Positions 44,391-52,799 of a stretch of 64,000 bases of DNA are shown here, piece by piece. Under the pieces are notes generated by a model. That model saw only the letters and a program-made list of their open reading frames with translations, did not search any database and was not told the origin of the DNA. Every line of letters starts with the position of its first letter. Within the stretch, counting starts at the first letter, position 1. Both the position numbers and the translations under genes were made by a program. Source of the DNA: Prevotella sp. E13-27 (lineage in GTDB: Bacteria; Bacteroidota; Bacteroidia; Bacteroidales; Bacteroidaceae); the NCBI RefSeq assembly GCF_023217965.1, contig NZ_JALPSC010000001.1:434001-498000 (forward strand). Reading direction: 5' to 3'.

Positions 44391-46613
44391 ATGGAACTAT
44401 TGCAATACAAATATCATAATGCCTATGTTATCCAAGCCAGCAGCACGGATATAGGTATGTCATGGCGGAAGTTCAAGGTGAGAGCCAAGCAACTGCCACC
44501 AGAGCGGTATTGCAATTATGTGATGGCGAGTGGCGGCAGGCTGAGCGTGTATAATGCTGACAGCAAAGTGATGGACGATGTGGCTGAGGTTGACTGGCAT
44601 GAGACCCGACCCGTCTTCTTTGAAGACCACAAGTATAACCTCACATTGACGTTCTTTGATGCCGTGGAGGAACCGCGCATCATCCACCCCAACAAGGAGG
44701 TGGAGGCGATGTTCAACACGGTAAATACGGCATCGGGCGAGTACGTCATCAGTAGCAGTCTTGACTTCTTGAACCAGCCAGGTCACTTTGCCTTGGAGTT
44801 CGCCTACAAGAATACCGCCAACGAGCACATACGACACAAGATAGAGTTCGACGTGCTTTCGCCTAAACTCGATACGAAGCACGACCTTGACATCATCATT
44901 CAGCAGATAAGGGCAGAATATGGTGACTTGGTTTTCCGCTATCTCACGCTGACCTTTCAACAGTTTGAGATGGGTCGTGAAGCCAACAACGAACTGATAT
45001 GGCTGTCGGTGTTCAAGCAGATTGTGGACAGTTATGTGCAGGCGGTTCGTTTCATCATTCATCAGCCACATAACAAGATGCGCCAATATGAGGAATACCG
45101 AAGAGCCGAGCGCATCAAAGGCTGGACACCCATGTTGGCAGAAAGATTCAGCAATGACCGTCTGAATGATGAAGAACAGGCATTAAGGAAATATTATAGG
45201 ACGGAGCAAACGGAAGCGACTTTGGATACAAGGGAGAACCGCTTCGTGAAATATACACTCCAACGCATCACTGAGCGTCTTTCGCTGTTAATGCAAAGGC
45301 TTGGAGATGGAACATCGGATAGCGAGATAGAGAATTTGAAGGAGAAGCAGAAGGAACTGGAAATGCTTCGGCGCAATTCGTTCTTTAATGGCATCGGACA
45401 CTTTGACGGGTTCCGTCAGCAGAGCATGGTGCTTCAGCAGCGCAGCGGCTATTCGCAGGTTTATCGCTATTGGATTATGCTGCAAAATGGCCTCGACCTG
45501 ATACAAGGTGATACAAGCGTAGGTGTGCAGCCCATCTGGCGGCTTTATGAATTGTGGTGTTTCTTGAAGGTGAAACAGCTTGTCTGTAAGGTATTGGGTA
45601 TAGATGTTCATAACAAAGAGCATCTTGAAAAGTATGTTCATGAAGACACGCAGAATGCCTTTGACTTGTTTAATGGCGGCACACTCAGCGGTCACATTAC
45701 TTACACTAATCCGCAGAATGAGGATTTGGTGGAGGTGGGCTATCAGTATTCGTTTGATAGAAAAGGCGATGAGCATGAGATGCGTTCTGCCACGACAGAG
45801 CAGAAACCCGATATTGTGATGCACATTCACAAGAACGAGCGTGACATCACGTTGACCTATCTCTACGATGCGAAATATAGTGTCCGTGGTGATGACGATG
45901 CAACACTGGGCAACGTGCAAGACGAGCCAAAACCTGAGACCATCAACGCGATGCACCACTACCGTGATGCCATCTATTTTGGCAAGCGTGGTGAGCAACG
46001 TTTCTCGAAAGAAATCATAGGTGGGTACATTCTCTTCCCCGGAAGAATGGATGAACACCGATTATTAGAACAAATACAGAATCACAATGAGCAGTTGCCA
46101 TACTTCCTGAAATCCATTGAAGAAGTGAATATCGGTGCATATCCATTGCTGCCAAACGAGGAAAGCGGATTGCTCTTAGAAAATCACCTTCGCAAAGTAC
46201 TGCTTGACGAAAGCATCATTGAACAACTTGAAGTGAGCGTTCCGCAGAGAGGTTTGTATTATACCGATACTCAGCCGAAGTCTGTTGAGTCGAAGAATGT
46301 GTTTACCGTTACTGTCAGGAAAACAGATGCAGACTACCAGACATTCTTGGAGCATAAGGCTAAGAAATACGTCATGGAAACCTTGCCGAAGGTGAACATT
46401 CTCGAAGCCATTTACCTCCTTCCGATGGTAGGCGGTGATATTGACGGCTATTATAAAATAACACGATTAACCATCGAGGACGGCAAGATGTGTCTGAAGC
46501 TGGGCGAGTTTATATCGCTGGGCAATCAGTGGGTAAACATCTTTCAGAATATGCGTCATGGTGAACTTATTACTATGAATAATGTTTTGAAACTGTATGG
46601 ACAAAGATATTAA
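44391..46613 (+). CDS. mcrC: McrC-like DUF2357/PD-(D/E)xK nuclease
   Basis: A 740-residue protein. The N-terminal DUF2357-type region (about 20-330, with long helices) is the McrC motor-contact part. The C-terminal PD-(D/E)xK nuclease has Asp474 (KPDIVMHI) and Asp493-Ala-Lys495 (LYDAKYSV). As in McrBC and BsuMI/LlaJI-type systems, it should be the cleavage subunit driven by the McrB-like GTPase. It is larger than Escherichia coli McrC. The start follows the Fic stop by 3 nt; the operon then runs into remnants without a terminator. Confidence 0.84.
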   Translation: MELLQYKYHNAYVIQASSTDIGMSWRKFKVRAKQLPPERYCNYVMASGGRLSVYNADSKVMDDVAEVDWHETRPVFFEDHKYNLTLTFFDAVEEPRIIHPNKEVEAMFNTVNTASGEYVISSSLDFLNQPGHFALEFAYKNTANEHIRHKIEFDVLSPKLDTKHDLDIIIQQIRAEYGDLVFRYLTLTFQQFEMGREANNELIWLSVFKQIVDSYVQAVRFIIHQPHNKMRQYEEYRRAERIKGWTPMLAERFSNDRLNDEEQALRKYYRTEQTEATLDTRENRFVKYTLQRITERLSLLMQRLGDGTSDSEIENLKEKQKELEMLRRNSFFNGIGHFDGFRQQSMVLQQRSGYSQVYRYWIMLQNGLDLIQGDTSVGVQPIWRLYELWCFLKVKQLVCKVLGIDVHNKEHLEKYVHEDTQNAFDLFNGGTLSGHITYTNPQNEDLVEVGYQYSFDRKGDEHEMRSATTEQKPDIVMHIHKNERDITLTYLYDAKYSVRGDDDATLGNVQDEPKPETINAMHHYRDAIYFGKRGEQRFSKEIIGGYILFPGRMDEHRLLEQIQNHNEQLPYFLKSIEEVNIGAYPLLPNEESGLLLENHLRKVLLDESIIEQLEVSVPQRGLYYTDTQPKSVESKNVFTVTVRKTDADYQTFLEHKAKKYVMETLPKVNILEAIYLLPMVGGDIDGYYKITRLTIEDGKMCLKLGEFISLGNQWVNIFQNMRHGELITMNNVLKLYGQRY

Positions 46614-46633
46614 AGTTGAATATTAACATGTAC

Positions 46634-46938
46634 AATGAATCGAGAAGAATTTGCAAAACGGCTTGAAGAAATCCAAATACAAGAAGGTACAACTTTTTGC
46701 GCCAGATGATTGGTCTGCTGGGATAGTACAGAATGCGACTTTGGCAGACTTGGATGAACTGGCAGTTGCCAAAGCCCGTGTGATGTACAAAAAGGTACAC
46801 TCAAAGATTCCTGCCAACGAAATTGACGGTTGTTCGGTAGAAGAGTTGCTGAGTAACAGTGGTATCATGATTGATGGCAAACTTACTCGTGCTGCCATCA
46901 TCTTATTGGGTAAACCAACGGCAGTGTTCAAACTGAGG
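46634..46938 (+). pseudogene. Collapsed AlbA_2/Schlafen-type ATP-binding protein remnant
   Basis: A start MNREEFAKRLEEIQIQEG ends at a stop near 46708. In another frame a fragment APDDWSAGIVQNATLADLD continues to SVEELLSNSGIMIDGKLTRA and LLGKP, typical of AlbA_2/RecG-like ATP-binding proteins. The ATP-binding core between them is missing and the 3' end is cut at 46938, exactly where the PspC fragment begins. It is a deletion product with two breakpoints. Confidence 0.65.
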
Positions 46939-47076
46939 CCTCATACCACTTGCAGGAATGACTGGCATGCTCCACGACCACTACAGACATGAGCGCTTGG
47001 CACAAGAGAGCAGTTGTATGACAGACGAAGACCAATGGTTCTCTGCCTGCGACTTCAAATTAGAGAAAGTGGAATA
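46939..47076 (+). pseudogene. Second copy of the PspC gene 3' end with an internal in-frame deletion
   Basis: Bases 46939-47033 match 36700-36794, and the following bases to the stop match 37305-37348, joined at a shared CC. The 510-bp deletion is a multiple of three, so the fragment still encodes PLAGMTGMLHDHYRHERLAQ joined to WFSACDFKLEKVE and ends in TAG. No promoter or start is apparent. With the intact gene it brackets the HepT/MntA-defense segment as a direct repeat. Confidence 0.85.
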
Positions 47077-47087
47077 GAAAAAAATGT

Positions 47088-47135
47088 GGACGCCGCAGCG
47101 CTAAGGTCTGTATGCTTGACAGCAAAGGTCAGGAA
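47088..47135 (+). pseudogene. 48-nt remnant of the HU-like gene 3' end
   Basis: This block aligns to 52621-52668 with 43 of 48 bases identical, covering the codons for GRRSAKVYLLGSKGQE of the HU-like protein. It starts 11 nt after the PspC fragment stop, so both may derive from one collapsed PspC-HU neighbour pair. Its last bases supply the stop codon of the M15 peptidase gene on the minus strand. Confidence 0.75.
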
Positions 47136-47935
47136 CACAACAAGATTTCAGGACGAAACTCAAAATGCATCGTATCGTAGTGATACCAACGACCACCCCA
47201 AATAAAACCGTGGCGTTCAAAGATTTCAACTATAGACATAGGGATACGATTCTCATAACCGATGCGGTCGGTCTCCTTAGCTCTGGGATTTGACCACAGC
47301 CAATAATTGGAATAGTCTGTACATATATCTATTGCAATCCCATAGCTATGGGCACTCTGCCGTTTGGCTTCACGTACAGTCCGCCAATAGAACGAAGATG
47401 ACTGCCTCATGTAGGGCAAAAGCTCTACATGGGCAGCTATCTCATGGGCCACGGCACGCAAACTATCCGCACATCCATTTGTTGTAGAGAATCGTATCTT
47501 CTGACCAAACCAGTCTACCACTTCCATACGTTTCTGAACCTCCTTAGCACTACGTCCATACATATTCTTAAATAACTGCTCGCAACGAGAGCGCCCTGCA
47601 TCAGCAAGATATGCTGGAACGGATGCTTGTCTGTCATAAGGCATATTGAACATATCTTCCACGTCTGAATCGTCAAGCATTTCCTCAAAGCCCTTTTCTC
47701 TGCCATCATCATACAAGATACTATCACCATCGGCCATTAGCAGGAAACCGTCTTTGTAGCCTACGACATGAGAAGAATAGACTTGCATAATAATTTTAAC
47801 ACCTCGTGGAAAGGCATCACTTTCTATTTCAGTACTATCTGAGATCTCATCGTACTGAACCGAACGGACATTATCTTTTCCCTTACATTGGCAAAGGAAA
47901 ATACTTAATAGGATAAATGTGACAGCCTTATTCAT
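47129..47935 (-). CDS. M15-family peptidoglycan peptidase, lipoprotein
   Basis: A 268-residue lipoprotein from the ATG at 47935 (an ATG at 47956 would add seven residues): signal MNKAVTFILLSIFLCQC with the lipidated Cys at 17. The catalytic domain has SAHSYGIAIDICTD (His/Asp zinc ligands) and HYDTMHFEF (second His), the signature of M15/VanY-like L,D- or D,D-carboxypeptidases and endolysins acting on peptidoglycan. Its start overlaps the end of the Sel1-YARHG gene by 8 bp. Its final codons (Cys-Ser-stop) lie in the HU remnant. Confidence 0.8.
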   Translation of the reverse strand: MNKAVTFILLSIFLCQCKGKDNVRSVQYDEISDSTEIESDAFPRGVKIIMQVYSSHVVGYKDGFLLMADGDSILYDDGREKGFEEMLDDSDVEDMFNMPYDRQASVPAYLADAGRSRCEQLFKNMYGRSAKEVQKRMEVVDWFGQKIRFSTTNGCADSLRAVAHEIAAHVELLPYMRQSSSFYWRTVREAKRQSAHSYGIAIDICTDYSNYWLWSNPRAKETDRIGYENRIPMSIVEIFERHGFIWGGRWYHYDTMHFEFRPEILLCS

Positions 47936-49985
47936 GCCGTTTGATGAATTCAACATTTTGTTGTTCTATATCGGTTAACATGCTACTCACATCATCATAG
48001 CGACCCTCATACCAAGGTTCGTTTTCGAAGAACGAGCGCATATCAGCGGTTTTGAACCTATAACCATGTCGCGCATAAATCCAGTTGCGAAGAATCCTTA
48101 AGTCACTCTTAGTATAGCCATAGATATCTGATTCCGTAAGCAGCCGTCTTGTTCCTATTCCGTATTTCTGTTCATGACTGGTGGAAGACTGAGTCTCTTG
48201 CGACTGCTGTGACGAATATCCCGAAGAAGAGGTAACAACTTTAGTTGTCTGTCTTTTAGTCTTCTTAATAGGCTTACCACCATACTTAATATAATACTTC
48301 CCTTTTTTATTCTGCTTGACATCAACAATATATTGCCCCATACGCACTGAGTAATCGGTAACTTCCAGTATTGGCTTGTAGTGTTCATCATAAAGATAGA
48401 GTGCAGCAATACACTCTCCCGTCACCTTGTTTTCAGCAATAAAGGCAAAAGCTCCGTGGCCATTGCTCATATCTCCATTCCAGAAGACATTCTTCCTTCC
48501 GTTTTCATCGCCATAGACCTTGAAATCATAATCCCTTGCAATGTTCTGACGGAAATGTATGAGTGCCGTTCTCTGAATTCCCATGTCCATCGCATACCGG
48601 GCATCTTCATCACCGAACATACTCTTCAGCTGATTGAATTCTTCTTCTGTAATCAAAGCTGACCGGACGGTATATCCTGTATAGCCGTTAGCCCTTACTT
48701 TTACGACAACTTCATCATTGCCAAAGGTTCGCGCTGCTGTGCCGAAATGGAAGTCATAATCAACATGACTAATAAGGTCTGACGTTTTATACAAATCTTC
48801 ATGTTCACGATAAAAATACATTGTAGGACCTTCCTCTTCAAAAAGTTCTGACACCATGTCTATCACTTTCGAGCCAAAGAAATAGCCCAATGCAACCAAG
48901 ACTGCTATTACTATGCAACCTATAGTGTATTTCGAATCGTCCTTTTCTGAATCACCTGCCTTGCCAGTTGAAGCTGTACTTTGGTATGAAGACGATTGGC
49001 TAGTGGAAGAACTGCTGTGAGATTTTGCCGCAGCCTGCATCTTAATTGCTGCCAACATTTCTATAAATTGGCGGGCTTCTTTAAACCCTAAACGTTCGGC
49101 ATCACTTAGTAGCTCTTCAGCCTTTTGCAAATCGACAGCTGTGCCATAACCTTTCATATAGCAATAGGCTGCAAGTGTCTTGGCTGGCTCATAGCCATCG
49201 GCTATTGCTTGTGTCACCAAGGTGAAAGCCTGTTCATAATGAGTATTTGATTCGAACAGGAAATAATGAGCCATTGATGTCATTGCAGCTTTATTGCCTT
49301 GAACAGTGGCTTCCTGCAACCAATAGACCGCTTTCTGTATATCCTTTTCTACTCCAATGCCATCATGATAGAAGTAGTACAGTTTCAATTGGCAGTCGCT
49401 GTCACCCTTTCTGTTCTCATTATCTTGAGCACCCTTGTAGTACCACTGAAAAGCCTGTTGCATGTTTGGCTCACCAAGTTTTCCATATTCATGTATAGCG
49501 CCTGCATAGTAGCAAGCAGGTTGAAAACCGCTATCTCCCAGCGATGTGAAAACTATATAAGCGTCGTTTATGTCTCCACCATTGTTGAAGGTATCAACTG
49601 CTTTCTCCCATTCATCAGCTAAATCCTCATCTGATTCTTCCTGCTGATGCGTCCAGAACTGCATCTCTTCTTTATCCTGTTTAGCTGTCAGAATCTGCAA
49701 GAACTCCGAGTATTCAGATACACTACTGATTTTCTTCAAGTTAGCGGCAAAGGAGTCGACTAAAGAAGACAATTTTAAGTTAGCTACCGAAGAAGTGGCA
49801 TAATCTGCCAACTGACTTTGTAGGTCATATAGTTCCTCAATAGACCTACCATCCTCAAGCAATTCAATTACATCGACAATCAAGTCATGTAGAATTGCAT
49901 ATTTTTCGATTCCTTCTTCCTTAAGAATCTTGTAAATCTTATGCAGATTATTACCACACTTCTCTGCGTTATGGGATATGCTCAT
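47928..49985 (-). CDS. Sel1-repeat/TM/YARHG protein
   Basis: A 685-residue protein from ATG 49985; the frame open to 50021 would begin with TTG. A helical N terminus (1-130) is followed by about four Sel1-like repeats (about 150-310), a Ser-rich linker (about 320-350), one transmembrane helix (about 353-372) and an extracytoplasmic part. The part ends in a YARHG domain (around WIYARHGYRFKT), a module found in exported bacterial proteins. Sel1 repeats bind partner proteins, so the protein may relay between cytoplasm and envelope. The function is unknown. Confidence 0.78.
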   Translation of the reverse strand: MSISHNAEKCGNNLHKIYKILKEEGIEKYAILHDLIVDVIELLEDGRSIEELYDLQSQLADYATSSVANLKLSSLVDSFAANLKKISSVSEYSEFLQILTAKQDKEEMQFWTHQQEESDEDLADEWEKAVDTFNNGGDINDAYIVFTSLGDSGFQPACYYAGAIHEYGKLGEPNMQQAFQWYYKGAQDNENRKGDSDCQLKLYYFYHDGIGVEKDIQKAVYWLQEATVQGNKAAMTSMAHYFLFESNTHYEQAFTLVTQAIADGYEPAKTLAAYCYMKGYGTAVDLQKAEELLSDAERLGFKEARQFIEMLAAIKMQAAAKSHSSSSTSQSSSYQSTASTGKAGDSEKDDSKYTIGCIVIAVLVALGYFFGSKVIDMVSELFEEEGPTMYFYREHEDLYKTSDLISHVDYDFHFGTAARTFGNDEVVVKVRANGYTGYTVRSALITEEEFNQLKSMFGDEDARYAMDMGIQRTALIHFRQNIARDYDFKVYGDENGRKNVFWNGDMSNGHGAFAFIAENKVTGECIAALYLYDEHYKPILEVTDYSVRMGQYIVDVKQNKKGKYYIKYGGKPIKKTKRQTTKVVTSSSGYSSQQSQETQSSTSHEQKYGIGTRRLLTESDIYGYTKSDLRILRNWIYARHGYRFKTADMRSFFENEPWYEGRYDDVSSMLTDIEQQNVEFIKRHE

Positions 49986-50043
49986 TTTCAGAATATTGAT
50001 ATGGAACGATTTAATTGTCAAACGCCACTATGCCTATCTGCGT

Positions 50044-50634
50044 CTAGTCCACTTCTTTAAATTTGCCGTATATACTTTCTCGGTGATACGTTTTACCGTT
50101 GTCTCCGTAGAGTGTTCTTTCATCTATGCTCATGTTACCACTCTGAGGGCCGTCTTCAGTATCATAGCGCTCCGGACTTGCCTGTGAGCCACCGCCTCCA
50201 CCTGACGAGGAGCTGCTGTTTAAGAGTCCACCCAGCAAGGTCAGACCAAGCCAGATAGCCACTACTGCTGTCACCACAATGATTACCAAGACTGCCAGTA
50301 CACCGCTTATAAAGTAAGTCGCGGCAATGCAGAGCAGCATGAGCATAGAGCGTTTGAAAGCTGTCCACGCATCAGCTGAAGCCACTATCGATTCGCCAAT
50401 GTTCAAGCCGCATATCAGAATACAGAGACCACCAGATGCTATCACAGAGAGGTCCGTATTCATGTCGAACATGCTCTTCAGCGCATTTCCACCACCAGTA
50501 AATGCACCAATGATGGCAACCATAAGGAGACTAATTGTGCCAAAATACTTGTTAGCATTTACTTTATCGTCCCATAACTTCTCTTCCCAATAATAGAAGA
50601 AAGTCAGTTTTTCATTAATAGTATTTGAATTCAT
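50044..50634 (-). CDS. Small multi-spanning membrane protein
   Basis: A 196-residue protein of unknown function. There are three to four hydrophobic helices (about 30-47, 62-80, 92-135), then a Ser/Gly linker (SSSSSGGGGGS) and a polar, acidic C-terminal tail. No catalytic motif is visible. It lies between the zinc-ribbon membrane gene (16 nt upstream) and the Sel1-YARHG gene (58 nt downstream) on the same strand, so it is probably part of one operon. Confidence 0.65.
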   Translation of the reverse strand: MNSNTINEKLTFFYYWEEKLWDDKVNANKYFGTISLLMVAIIGAFTGGGNALKSMFDMNTDLSVIASGGLCILICGLNIGESIVASADAWTAFKRSMLMLLCIAATYFISGVLAVLVIIVVTAVVAIWLGLTLLGGLLNSSSSSGGGGGSQASPERYDTEDGPQSGNMSIDERTLYGDNGKTYHRESIYGKFKEVD

Positions 50635-50650
50635 ATTGTTTTCGAATTAA

Positions 50651-51583
50651 TTAAATGGTGCCATAATAGAAATAGAAAGCCAGTCCTGTCAACAGAGGGA
50701 ATATCACGGCCATAGCCATCCACTTGTTCAGTGGCGAGAAAACACCATTGTGTTCTGCGTCGTACTTTCCACTGAAGGCCTCACAACGCGCTAGCTTCCA
50801 ATAACAAATTGTCCAAAGCACATATATAACAATAAAATAGTAGGTGTTTAAGAAAGAATTAATATGATAATCGTACTCTCTTAACTTTCCCCAATCCAGA
50901 GCTTCGTCAAAGCTTGATTTCCAAAGGAATGAAGATGAATACAAAATATTAATTGCAGCCAACACACAAAGCAGGCTTATCCATCCCATGTTCAGTTCTG
51001 AGAGCTTACTGTTAAGAATCACAAGTGAGGTAAAGTAAACCCAACCAAAACCTATCAGAATCCAAAGACAGCTAACGGCCTCAGCAGGCAACAAATCTCT
51101 ACCATTTAAGAAGGCGTTCATCAAAAATTGCAATACCTGCAAACACACAAAGCCTATCGCGGCTACGCGCACGCCCTTGTTAGAAGCCTTAGGGATGAGT
51201 AGAGCAGCACCAACAAGAAATGACAACTGGGGAATAATGAAAAAGAACAATGTATACTGATCCGTGGTTAAATCACAAATAATCCTTGGAAAGAGCACCC
51301 ATAGTATGTTAAATATCGCATAGACAGCACCTGACAATGCCATCAGCAGGCCAGCGGCAGTCTGCATCTTATTTGGCTTATACTGTTCTGCTACTGAATA
51401 ATACCTTGGAGTTGTCTGCGAAGAATCTGTACCTGCATCACTCACATATTCTACTGGCTGCGAAAAGCTATCGCCGTCGCCACCGACATACTTCACCGTC
51501 TGCCCGCAATTAGTACAGAAAGGCTCGCCAGAGTTATACTCGATGGGCTCTCCACAATGGGGACATCTCTCGATTTTGCTCAT
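50651..51583 (-). CDS. Zinc-ribbon multi-spanning membrane protein
   Basis: A 310-residue protein. An N-terminal double CXXC zinc ribbon (CPHCGEP at 8-14 and CTNCGQT at 23-29) and an acidic linker precede about eight transmembrane helices (80-305). The function is unknown; zinc ribbons joined to membrane regions are common in phospholipid- or protein-handling envelope proteins. It is the first gene of the four-gene cluster, read from a minus-strand TATATTTG box at 51661-51668. Confidence 0.7.
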   Translation of the reverse strand: MSKIERCPHCGEPIEYNSGEPFCTNCGQTVKYVGGDGDSFSQPVEYVSDAGTDSSQTTPRYYSVAEQYKPNKMQTAAGLLMALSGAVYAIFNILWVLFPRIICDLTTDQYTLFFFIIPQLSFLVGAALLIPKASNKGVRVAAIGFVCLQVLQFLMNAFLNGRDLLPAEAVSCLWILIGFGWVYFTSLVILNSKLSELNMGWISLLCVLAAINILYSSSFLWKSSFDEALDWGKLREYDYHINSFLNTYYFIVIYVLWTICYWKLARCEAFSGKYDAEHNGVFSPLNKWMAMAVIFPLLTGLAFYFYYGTI

Positions 51584-52032
51584 AGTTTTTAGTTATTGTT
51601 AGGTTAATAAATAATCAGTTCAACAGTCCCCAAAGTCAAGACTGCTCATACAAAACGCTGCAAATATAACCAATATTTGGATAATGTTCACTATTTTTGG
51701 CTCTTTTTTTACGAATAATCGCAATAAAAAGAAGATTAAGATGATTAAACTCGCCTCCGAGCTGTGTTCATACCATCTAAAAAACAATACGAAAACGCCA
51801 GAAAAGCCCGATTATTCAGTCAGATATAAAGAGCAGAACTGATGGGAATAATTAAATCTGCGACGCAGATTACTAAATCTGTGACGCAGATTTAATAATC
51901 CGTGACGCAGAATAAATATTTTGCGTCACAGATTTGGATATTCCAATAAGTTTATGTAACTTTGCCAAACAGATTCAGATTCTATATCTGAAAGAATAAT
52001 ACCATTTTTTAATTTAACAAAAACACACAACA
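51584..52032. other. Divergent regulatory region of the envelope cluster and the HU-like gene
   Basis: This 449-nt region has the minus-strand TATATTTG box (51661-51668) of the envelope operon and the plus-strand TAACTTTG box (51957-51964) of the HU-like gene. Between them is the phased palindrome array (51855-51935), listed separately. No coding sequence is seen. Confidence 0.6.
51855..51935. repeat. Array of four near-palindromes with exact 21-bp phasing
   Basis: Unit 1 AATCTGCGACGCAGATT is a perfect palindrome around base 51863. Units 2 and 3 (TCTGTGACGCAGA-like, centre 51884; CCGTGACGCAGA-like, centre 51905) are close copies. Unit 4 (TTGCGTCACAGATT, centre 51926) is the same sequence reversed. 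Centres are exactly 21 bp apart, two helical turns, so bound proteins would lie on one face of the DNA. It ends 22 bp before the -7 box of the HU-like gene. Confidence 0.85.
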
Positions 52033-52671
52033 ATGACAAAGTACATTAAGAGAGAGATGGCCGACCTTAATGGGTGCGGCACAACACAGGCACACTATCG
52101 CGTGAAATCCTACGGACGTGTGCCGTTCAACGAGTTTGTATCGGCCTGTGCCGAGGGTAGCACCGTGACACCTGCCGACGTGGTGGCGGTAGTATCAAGA
52201 GTCACCTCCGAACTGGCACGACAGATAGGTCGCGGCTACACGGTGAGCATCGATGGATTGGGAACATTTGGAGGACGCCTGGGCGTGGTCAACGACAGAC
52301 CGCTCGACGACTTCGAGGACAATACTGAGCATCGCAACTCTCGCTCGATAGCCTTTACCGGCATCAGTTTCAGGGCTGACAAACGCCTTGTCACCGAGGT
52401 CAATGACAAATGCTTCTCTATGGAGCGCGGCGGAGAGAGCCGTCTGCAACGCTCACCTTACACAAAGGAACAGCGGGCAGAGCGGGCACGCAAATGGCTT
52501 AGCGAGAACATGCTGATGCGAGTGGCCGACTATGCTGCTATCAATGAATTGTCGCACACTACTGCTTCCACAGAGTTGTGCAGTCTAGCCAAGGATCCTG
52601 AATCGGGCATCATATCAAAGGGTCGCCGCAGCGCAAAGGTCTATCTGCTTGGCAGCAAAGGTCAGGAATAG
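52033..52671 (+). CDS. HU-related DNA-binding protein (Bacteroidota type)
   Basis: A 212-residue protein. The first 100 residues match the HU/IHF-like domain (FNEFVSACAEGSTVTPADVVAVVSRV, then SIDGLGTFGG), with the Bacteroidota-specific extended form. A C-terminal part (about 125-212) includes a helical segment TKEQRAERARKWLSEN and ends in GRRSAKVYLLGSKGQE. It probably binds and bends DNA. A copy of its 3' end sits at 47088-47135. The 21-bp-phased array upstream is a candidate for its own binding. Confidence 0.82.
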   Translation: MTKYIKREMADLNGCGTTQAHYRVKSYGRVPFNEFVSACAEGSTVTPADVVAVVSRVTSELARQIGRGYTVSIDGLGTFGGRLGVVNDRPLDDFEDNTEHRNSRSIAFTGISFRADKRLVTEVNDKCFSMERGGESRLQRSPYTKEQRAERARKWLSENMLMRVADYAAINELSHTTASTELCSLAKDPESGIISKGRRSAKVYLLGSKGQE

Positions 52672-52764
52672 AGTATTATTACATTTTTATACAGTCAGAA
52701 TCAAAAAATTGGCAAATTAATACAAAAAGGCTCAAGAAAGCTGCGATTTGTCATATTTTTACTT

Positions 52765-52772
52765 TATCTTTG
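52765..52772 (+). promoter_or_regulatory. Promoter of argD
   Basis: TATCTTTG -7 box, 28 nt before the chosen ATG at 52800. Confidence 0.55.
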
Positions 52773-52799
52773 CCGCAAATTATAAAAAGCAAACGAGGT

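Noticed and set aside
45288..46058. 256-residue minus-strand ORF within the McrC-like gene
   Set aside because: It lies wholly opposite the McrC-like gene, has no domain or start signal, and reads as a shadow of that gene's codons.
51855..51935. CRISPR array
   Set aside because: The units are 17-bp near-palindromes with only about 4 bp between them and no distinct spacers; there are no cas genes nearby.
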